DNA of 64,000 nucleotides. Source: Podarcis raffonei (Eukaryota > Chordata > Lepidosauria > Squamata > Lacertidae). A program made the translations under genes and the position numbers. The notes beneath the pieces were generated by a model. It was not told where the DNA came from, made no database searches, and saw nothing but the letters and a program-made list of their open reading frames with translations. Position 1 is the stretch's first letter. Each line of letters starts with the position of its first letter. This document shows positions 57,401 to 64,000 of the stretch, piece after piece. The stretch covers positions 35,392,001 through 35,456,000 of the forward strand of contig NC_070614.1 in the NCBI RefSeq assembly GCF_027172205.1, written 5' to 3'.

Positions 57401-60400
57401 ACATGATTAAGAGCTGCTCATAGACTTATCCTCCATGAATGTGTCTGCTTTCTAAGAGCGCTTCCAGATGGAGGATTAATTTACAAATGGCTTGTTGGCA
57501 ACAGCTTCTAAAAAAACTTATTGCAGAAAGGGTAAATCCAGATTAAATGGCGGGGGCGGGGAGTGCAGGCTGGCATTTTGGTCCTAACAGTGTTGTGCGG
57601 ACACTGCAAAAAAACAAAAACAAAAAACCTTTCATGTGTGGAAAAGCTGCCCATAATAAACAGTCCATCTGGTCACAGTTTTCCTCATTATGGTGAGATG
57701 CATTGTGTTCTTAATTTAATTATAGGAACCATTTCTAAAGGTGCATCACCTATACCTATAAATTAGCCTAGGCAAATTATGCATATCTGTGTCCTCCTTT
57801 GGTGTGATTCATAAGTGACTTCCCTGACTGGAAGAATTGCCATGGAAGGGAAATCTTAGCTCTGCTGCTTTGATATTAATATTTGCGTTATTTGCGTATT
57901 GATTTTGTTATACTGCATCTTTTGTTGTTGTTGCTGCTTTAATATGCATTGTAAACTTGGGTTGCCATATTTCAAAAAGTGAAAATTCTGGGTGTATGCC
58001 AGCCCTATGTAAACCAACTTGGGATCAATATTATGAATAGACTGCCTTAAAATAAATATTGAGGGTTGTAACCAACTTAGCTTCACTCAGAGTAGATGCA
58101 TTGAAATTAATGGGTGTGACGGGTCCATTAAGTTCAAAGGGATTACTCTGAGTAAAAAGCTATAACAATACAGTCTTAAATTAAATAGTTCATCATGCCA
58201 GCCTCAACGCTGAAAGGAAGAGTAGATAATAACCTGGGCAGCACAGGGCATTGAGCTGAGGGGGCTAACAACAGCAACAATATTTATATAGGTACCTACT
58301 GAGAAGATCCATTTAAATAGCAGCAGTACCAAAAGGAATTATTGTGAATATAATAAATATTTGTCCTTGCTCAGGGTGCCATATTGCTAAAGTCCTCCCC
58401 CAACCTGACACTCTTTCTCCCTTCACATCTCTCACCTGTCAAAACTGCTGGTTGTGGAGATTCCATCATTTAGGCACCTGAAGATATCAGGGCTGCCATA
58501 CGTCCAGATTTTCCTGGGCATTGCAGGGATTTCAAAGCCGGAATTGAAATCCGGGGTGGGGTGGGGAATTTCCAAAAGGCGGCGCTTTGTCCTGGATCTT
58601 AGGCAAGTCAATCGAAAAACCACGTTCAACAATTTTGGATGTTTCCTAAAAAACTGAACAATTTTGGTGGTTCCCTGGTTTTTACTTTTTGAAATATGGT
58701 GACTCTAGATACACATTTAGGAAAAATCCTTAGCGGAAGAAGCAACGGCTGATCCCCCTTTTTGATAACATCAAAGAAGGTCGCTATCCGGATCTGCTTC
58801 AGGCCTGAAGTGAAACACGCAGGTGCTTGACTGGGAAAGAAAGCAGGTGCAAAGAGAGACACGACCATCTTTGAACTAGACAAACAACAGATTAATTTTG
58901 TGTGATATACTAGAATCCATTGAAGGCCAAAGCTGTATACATAGCACAGACTTAAAGCACCTTTAAAACACATTCCTCCACCTGCCCTCGCAATGGCGGG
59001 AACTATAGTTTTTTTAAGGGAGGCAGGGATTGTAGTTCTATGGGAGGTAGACTACAGTGGTACCTCGGGTTAAGTACTTAATTTGTTCCGGAGGTCTGTT
59101 CTTAACCTGAAACTGTTCTTAACCTGAAGCACCACTTTAGCTAATGGGGCCTCCTGCTGCCGACGCACCGCCGGAGCATGATTTCTGTTCTCATCCTGAA
59201 GCAAAGTTCTTAACCTGAAGCACTATTTCTGGGTTAGCAGAGTCTGTAACCTGAAGCGTATGTAACCTGAAGCGTATGTAACCTGAGGTACCACTGTACA
59301 GCTTTAAATGCACAGCGTGTGTTCGATCCCCCTGCTGAGTTAGGCTGGCCTTGGAACGTTCTCTATAATGATTTGGCGGGTGTGTGTGTGTGTTACTTTT
59401 CTTTTTGCTGATTTGTTAATACTGCTGCTTATTTCGCTTTCAGTCTTGACTTAAAAACCCTCAAGGTTTTTATGATTATTGGAATTGTTAGCCACCTTGT
59501 TTATTTTTAATGCTTTTCATTAGCTTTTTGTCACGACACATAAACACACACACTAAGATACAACGACAATTAAGAAAGAAACTAAATAGAAAGCACAAAA
59601 CAATTAACAAACGTATAACCATAAACCTGTACGCTCTTGCACGCGGACTCTGTTACCCTACTTTATATTTCCCATTCTTATTCTTTTCTTTTCTTTTTTA
59701 AAAGTTATTTATTAAAATTTTCAAAATTAATACAGTAAGAATATAAAAAGTCAAAAAGAAAAAGGAAAAAAAATACGAAAAAACAGAAAAAAATACATAA
59801 AAATTCACCAAAATTTACTTTCATTGACATATTTTCCCTACCTCCTCATACCTCCCCTTTTTGTATTCCAATTGAAATTATTGATTCAGCAAATCCTTAA
59901 CCATAATTCTTAACCTAATAAATTAACATGTTATTATTTTACTTTTACTCTTTCATCCATTTCCTCAATTTATTTTTGCTAACCTTATTTTCCTTTAATT
60001 TAGTTCATTCATTTAAAAAAAAAATCAATTTTACCTTATCCAAACTTAAACATCAATACTTATACATCAATACATATTCTTAAAACATTCTTTCTAAAGT
60101 CGACCCAAATTCCCTTCCACGAATTTCCCAAATTTCATAAACATTACAAAAACAAAAATGAAAGCAAAACACATTATACTTATGTACCCTTTGGATTCCC
60201 AAACCCCACCCCACCCTTTCCCGGTTCCAGTCCCCAACAAATGTCCATCAGTCTTAATCTAATATTTAGCCTGGAGATCTCACATCCGAGGCTCTTAATT
60301 CTCTCTCAATTCCTCTCTGCTGGTTTTTTTGATAGTCCTTAAAATTAAACACCAACTCTCGGAGAAGCTCTGGTCCTTCAGGATCCATGTTTCTTTCAAC

Positions 60401-62942
60401 CAGTCCTCCATGCTTAAAGGTGGAACCCAAATCTTGTTTCTTACTCCTTTCAAGTCCAAATATCCCCAAGGCTCCAACCTCCACCTTGAGCAAATTTATA
60501 ATCCTTAGGTCTTCGGATCTCCACATAAGGAGATCTTTCCTTTCTTCAATCTCCAATTCAGGCTAGATTTTCCACATCAAATTCTTATTTTCCTTCATTA
60601 CCATCATGTCAGGCCTCAAGTCCTCCTTCTTCATCTGCAGCTCTTCAGGGACAACATATGTCTCCTTCTCCAAATTCTCAAAGTTGTCAAGTTTCTCTTT
60701 CTGTTCAGTTGAATAAACTTCCAGATTCAACTCCTTATCAGTTTCAATAATATTGTTTACAGTTGAGTCCAGAGTTGTAACATTTATAGCCAAAACATCA
60801 ATTTGGCCTTGCAACTTTCCCAAGAGAACAAAGACTCTGTCCAATTCAGCCTGAATTCTCCCTTCTCCAGCCATTCTTGTAATGTCCCAAATCCCCCTCT
60901 AGAGGGATTTTGGTTTCTTAGTGTTCATTCCAATCCAAGTCCAAAAATCCAGCTAGTTTGTATCAGTTCTTCCTTGTTTTCAACAAATTATAACAAAAAT
61001 TGTAACATATATAACCAGCAGAAGCAACAGAAACAAAGTTCTCTTTTTCCGTTTTGACAGCTACTTTGACAGCTGTCAAACTCTTTAGTACCTCATCGAC
61101 AGGCTCTCTCGCGGAACACTCCTGGGTCCGGGAGGGTGGCACTTCGGTTCCCAAAATTAGCTCTTTATCCTCCAGCAAAATTTCTTATACTGCCAAATCG
61201 TGAAATTAAAGTCTTTTACCAAAGAAGGAAAAAAGAAAAGGTTCTCTCGACCTTAGTTAGCAGGTCTTTGCTTTAACTTGTTTACAAGACAGGGAGGCAG
61301 ACTTCCTTTTTACACCTTCCCCGATCGTGCCTAATTCTTAAAAGCAAAATTTTCTTTACAGTACCAATTTCCATAGTACTCACGGGTTGTTACTTTTAGA
61401 GTCCAATTGTTCAAAAGAAGAAGTCAGCGCTCTCCGACCATGGCAATGCGGCTTCACTCTGCAGGAGAAGCAGTCGACTCTCCGCACCACGCCGCTCACC
61501 CCGTCCCCCGTTCCGAAGCCTTTAAAAAGGCTCCTTCGCAGGTCGGGGGGGCGCAAATGGTGCCCGCCGAGTCACCAGGTTCACAGGCTTCACCGCCTGT
61601 GATTTTTATGGGTCCCCGCGTCACCACAGCGGCAAGACCCGATCCTGCAGAGCCGATTCCCTCCGGAGCTCAGAGGGAATCCGCCATTAGTCGATGGCGC
61701 TAACTCGGAAGTCCCCCATTCTTATTCTTTTCTAGTAGACTTCCTGCCTCCTCAAAGCGGGTCTGTTTTCCTGTTTGTTAAACGTTTTCTTTCTCATTTC
61801 ATCATTTGAATATTTTGATATGGCAAAACTGACGGATACAGTTAGGGGACAGTCTAACCAAAGGTTCCATAAAGAGTGGGGAGTGTATAGAGATTACCTA
61901 AAAAAAAACAGTGTCCTCAAATCAAAACCTGGACTTGCTTTGAGTAATTTTCGCAAACCATAATATGGTCTATAAGTACAGTAGATAGAGAAGGGTAGAC
62001 ATGATTGTTAGTCACCTTAAAGCATGTGACTTCCCCCAAAGAATCCTGGGAATTGTGGGTTTGTTAAGAGCTGTGGGTTGGGAACTGTAGCTCTGTAGCT
62101 TGACCTGGAGACGTCAGGATTTGAACCTAGAACCTTCTGCACGCAAGGCTCTGCCGCTAAGCTAGAGTCCCTTATGGTGTGAGAAAAGGGGGCTATAACT
62201 TTTGGCCCCCACCGTGCTGCTGATCAGCAACAACTATTTCTTTAACACAAATCATCTACCCATTTGGCCCTTCTATTTGGGGAAACTGGCAACAAAAGCT
62301 TCAAGGGGATCATTGAACACCAGGACAGAGTGAAAGTGAAAGGTGGTGAACAGATTGGAAGGAGTTGGCCCGTGAAGGTTTTCGGAGAGTTTGAAAGTGT
62401 TGCTTTTGACAGATGTTGCCTGCTGAGTATTTTCAAGCAAAGTGGTAGTACCAGAAGGATATTCTGCACTGACTTTGGGATAGCTCAGTCGGTAGAGGAT
62501 GAGACTCTTAATCTCAGAGTTGTGGGTTCGAATCCCATGTTGGGCAAAAGATTCCTGTATTGTAGGGGTTGGACTAGATGCCCCTCGTGGCCCTTTCCAA
62601 CTCTACAATCCTATGTACTGTATATCTGAAGGAGTGTCTCCATCCCCATTGTTCTACCCGGACACTGAGGTCCAACGCTGAGGGCCTACTGGCGGTTTCC
62701 TCACTGCAACAAGCCAAGTTACAGGGAACCAGGCAAAGGGCCTTCTCTGCAGTGGTACCTGCCCTGTGGAACGCCCTCCCACCAGACGTCAAAGAGAACA
62801 ACAACTACTTTTAGAAGACATCTGAAGGCAGCCCTGTTTAGGGAAGCTTTTAATGTTTGATGCATTACTGTATTTTAATATTTTGTTGGAAGCCGCCCAG
62901 AGTGGCTGGGGAAGCCCAGCCAGATGGGCGGGGTATAAATAA

Positions 62943-62983
<41 letters not shown>

Positions 62984-63985
62984 TACTACTACTATTATTA
63001 TTATATCTGCTTTGCCCCAACCAGGGAAGACTGGTATGACAAGAATGCCCAATCTATGCTTACCTGCCTGGATCTGTCTGCAGTTGGTGCCATCAATCCC
63101 ATGATGCAACTGAAGGTGACAGCGCTGATGGCAGCTGCACTCTGCGTGAGTATAGTGGGATGGCGGAGGGACTGTCGGGGCATTGAGGGTAGCAAGCTCT
63201 GAACGGATGTGTATCCTTGGTTTAAGTTCATTTATGTACTACTTTATACTGAACAGAAAAATCTGAATTATAAAACATAGCATGCAAAGTAATTGGGCAG
63301 CGTGGGGAGTATCATGCAATTATCCTCTTGGGCATGATGTCTTAAAAACTATTTGCTCTAGAGACTGGTGCCTCTGCTTGCTTCTCTTGCCAGCCCCCTC
63401 TCCTCCAGGATTCTACCATATCAGTCCATCCCTTATTTTTGATGCATAGGACCTCATTCTGGCCCAATTCTTGTGAAGGGAAGGGAGCTAAGGTAAAGGT
63501 AAAGAGATCAGCATGACTAAGCCGCTTCTAGTGAACCAGAGCAGCACACGGAAACGCCGTTTACCTTCCCACCGGAGTGGTACCTATTTATCTACTTGCA
63601 CTTTGACGTGCTTTAAAACTGCTAGGTTGGCAGGAGCAGGGACCAAGCAACGGGAGCTCACCCCGTCGCGGGGATTTGAACCGCCGACCTTCTGATTGGC
63701 AAGTCCTAGGCTCTGTGGTTTAACCCACAGTGCCACCCGCGTCCCAGCTAAGGTAAAGGTAAAGGGACCCCTGACCATTAGGTCCAGTCATGACCGACTC
63801 TGGGGTTGCGGTGCTCATCTTGCTTTATTGGCCGAGGGAGCCGGCGTACAGGGAGCTACCCTGCTTTTATTTTGGATTACTTTCCCCTGCTCCCTTTGCA
63901 GAAGACCATCGCCCTGCGTTTGCAAGAGCAGGAGACGAAGTTGGACCTGAGCATCGAGAGAGTGGTGGCTGCCATGAAAGGGGAG
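54492..63985 (+). CDS. PRODH2: Hydroxyproline dehydrogenase (proline dehydrogenase 2), 5' part
   Basis: PRODH2 is the mitochondrial FAD enzyme that oxidises trans-4-hydroxy-L-proline to 1-pyrroline-3-hydroxy-5-carboxylate, the first step of hydroxyproline breakdown. Exons 54492-54743, 55744-55937, 63025-63145 and 63902-63985 join in frame. The gene continues to the right of the window, so the catalytic barrel is not seen. The N-terminus MLNCGPRLPHRRLASLWAPQ is Arg-, Ala- and Ser-rich with no acidic residue for about 39 positions, as expected of a mitochondrial targeting peptide. FHLKSNWELTRGLLVFRLCS, YGQFVAGETHTEVKGTLRRL and LRPLLAVP-like IRPLLAVPIEED match human PRODH2. DWYDKNAQSMLTCLDLS and MQLKVTALMAAALC continue the match (human WYEGNLGAMLRCVDLS, LMQLKVTALTSTRLC). 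These favour PRODH2 over PRODH. Intron 2 is about 7.1 kb and full of repeats. Confidence 0.93.
56430..56580 (-). mobile_element. L2 LINE 3' tail, reverse orientation
   Basis: ATTTTTTTATTTGTACCCCA, CCCATCTGACTGGCTTGCCT and CCACTTTGGGCGGCTTC are the reversed L2 3' end. It lies in PRODH2 intron 2. Confidence 0.65.
56600..56824 (+). mobile_element. pogo-like MITE, copy 3
   Basis: The 225-bp copy has ends CAGTGGTACCTCGGGTTAAG / ACCCGAGGTACCACTG, with TA at 56598-56599 and 56825-56826. Confidence 0.87.
56840..58940. other. PRODH2 intron 2, part without recognised elements
   Basis: No exon with homology or clear splice sites, and no repeat family that I can name, was seen here. The short frames on both strands appear to be chance. 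Confidence 0.4.
58950..59325. mobile_element. Palindromic MITE of the CTACAGTTCCCAGGA family, split by a pogo-like MITE
   Basis: The left arm (AAAGCACCTTTAAAACACAT, GCGGGAACTATAGTTTTTTT, GGATTGTAGTTCTATGGGAG) is broken at a TA by the element at 59055-59296. The right arm resumes as CAGCTTTAAATGCACAGCGT. Confidence 0.55.
59055..59296 (+). mobile_element. pogo-like MITE, copy 4
   Basis: The 242-bp copy has ends CAGTGGTACCTCGGGTTAAG / ACCTGAGGTACCACTG, with TA at 59053-59054 and 59297-59298. Near the right end the unit AACCTGAAGCGTATGT is duplicated. Confidence 0.87.
59690..61714 (-). mobile_element. L1 LINE copy with 5' UTR and ORF1 but no ORF2
   Basis: On the minus strand: a GC-rich 5' UTR (61714 to about 61380) closely like that at 42080-42413; a leader; an ORF1-like coding stretch (60874-60563 and 60556-60266, one stop between) beginning MAGEGRIQAELDRVFVLLGK and heptad-rich as in an L1 ORF1 coiled coil; then the 3' UTR shared with the other copy (ATTCAGCAAATCCTT). 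ORF2 is entirely absent. The 19-bp duplication CCCATTCTTATTCTTTTCT flanks it (59671-59689 and 61715-61733). It lies in PRODH2 intron 2. Confidence 0.82.
61995..62105. mobile_element. Palindromic MITE of the CTACAGTTCCCAGGA family, partial
   Basis: ACCTTAAAGCATGTGACTTC, CAAAGAATCCTGGGAATTGT and GGGAACTGTAGCTCTGTAGC follow the family order. It is in PRODH2 intron 2. Confidence 0.5.
62108..62175 (-). mobile_element. tRNA-like SINE head, reverse
   Basis: GATTTGAACCTAGAACCTTC and GCAAGGCTCTGCCGCTAAGC are the reverse of a tRNA-like B box and anticodon arm, as in the fragment at 28545. Confidence 0.45.
62470..62620 (+). mobile_element. tRNA-Lys-derived, CR1-tailed SINE
   Basis: The head GGGATAGCTCAGTCGGTAGA, ATGAGACTCTTAATCTCAG (anticodon CTT) and GGTTCGAATCCC is tRNA-Lys-like. 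The tail GTAGGGGTTGGACTAGATGC is CR1-like. Confidence 0.8.
62640..63004 (+). mobile_element. L2 LINE 3' end with (ATT)n tail
   Basis: It has the last coding remnant AGGGCCTTCTCTGCAGTGGT, GAAGCCGCCCAGAGTGGCTG, GATGGGCGGGGTATAAATAA and a long ATT/ACT microsatellite at 62943-63003. The microsatellite ends only about 20 nt before the PRODH2 exon at 63025, close to its acceptor. Confidence 0.85.
63492..63747 (-). mobile_element. Sauria SINE with internal deletion
   Basis: The reversed tail AAGGTAAAGGTAAAG is followed directly by ATCAGCATGACTAAGCCGCT, so about 100 bp of the 3' half is missing. The head end CACCCGCGTCCC is intact. Confidence 0.8.
63752..63854 (-). mobile_element. Sauria SINE 3' fragment in tandem
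   Basis: AAGGTAAAGGTAAAGGGACC to GGAGCCGGCGTAC is the 3' third of a second copy in the same orientation. AGGGAGCT stands before the pair (about 63484) and after it (about 63855). Confidence 0.75.
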
Positions 63986-64000
63986 GTGAGGAGCCTTTTT

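Noticed and set aside
62470-62548. tRNA-Lys gene
   Set aside because: The cloverleaf-like head is followed directly by a CR1 tail and recurs at 36425, so it is a SINE head, not a tRNA gene.
63025-63145. PRODH rather than PRODH2
   Set aside because: The blocks GETHTEVKGTLRRL, LLAVPIEED and MQLKVTALMAAALC follow recalled human PRODH2 better than PRODH, and the protein lacks the long insert of PRODH at this point.

Overview
The window is vertebrate nuclear DNA from a squamate reptile. Every host gene has introns with GT/AG borders, and the repeats are typical of lizards: Sauria SINEs, CR1-tailed SINEs, L2/CR1/L1 LINEs and many short hAT and pogo-like elements. The Sauria SINE sequence recalls lacertid lizards, but that is a weak guess. 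No prokaryotic features and no CRISPR array were seen. Five host genes can be read exon by exon: the 3' part of IL27 (+, 200-1766), APOBR (-, 14463-18038), CLN3 (+, 21860-30231), EIF3C (+, 34269-51583) and the 5' part of PRODH2 (+, from 54492, running off the right end). The exon sets for APOBR (694 aa), CLN3 (448 aa) and EIF3C (912 aa) each add up to a whole number of codons with matching phases at every junction, which supports the splice sites given. Layout: 1-2000 holds the last exons of IL27 and its AU-rich 3' UTR. 2000-14460 is a repeat-rich spacer containing a four-deep nest: a tRNA-Ile/CR1-tail SINE interrupted by a hAT MITE, itself interrupted by a Sauria SINE, itself interrupted by a broken Ty3/Gypsy chromovirus with two LTRs (2594-8140). 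14463-21800 is APOBR and the APOBR-CLN3 spacer. 21860-30231 is CLN3, whose introns carry a solo LTR, a hAT MITE, a Sauria SINE and older repeats. 30232-32700 is spacer, followed by a GC-rich EIF3C promoter with an NRF1 site. 34269-51583 is EIF3C, with an internally deleted L1 in intron 10, an L2 in intron 12 and a Sauria SINE in intron 17 (introns counted from the first coding exon). 51660-54490 is spacer holding a tandem pair of hAT elements at one target site. 54492 onward is PRODH2, with a 7-kb intron full of transposons. The genes are not an operon and do not form one pathway: IL27 is a cytokine subunit, APOBR a lipoprotein receptor, CLN3 a lysosomal membrane protein, EIF3C a translation initiation subunit and PRODH2 a mitochondrial hydroxyproline dehydrogenase. 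IL27-APOBR-CLN3-EIF3C keeps the order and relative strands recalled for human 16p11.2, whereas PRODH2 is on chromosome 19 in human, so its position beside EIF3C is the main synteny difference. I found no convincing new biological system. The most notable structures are the nested and twin insertions, the pair of L1 copies lacking complementary parts, and lineage differences in APOBR, CLN3 and IL27.
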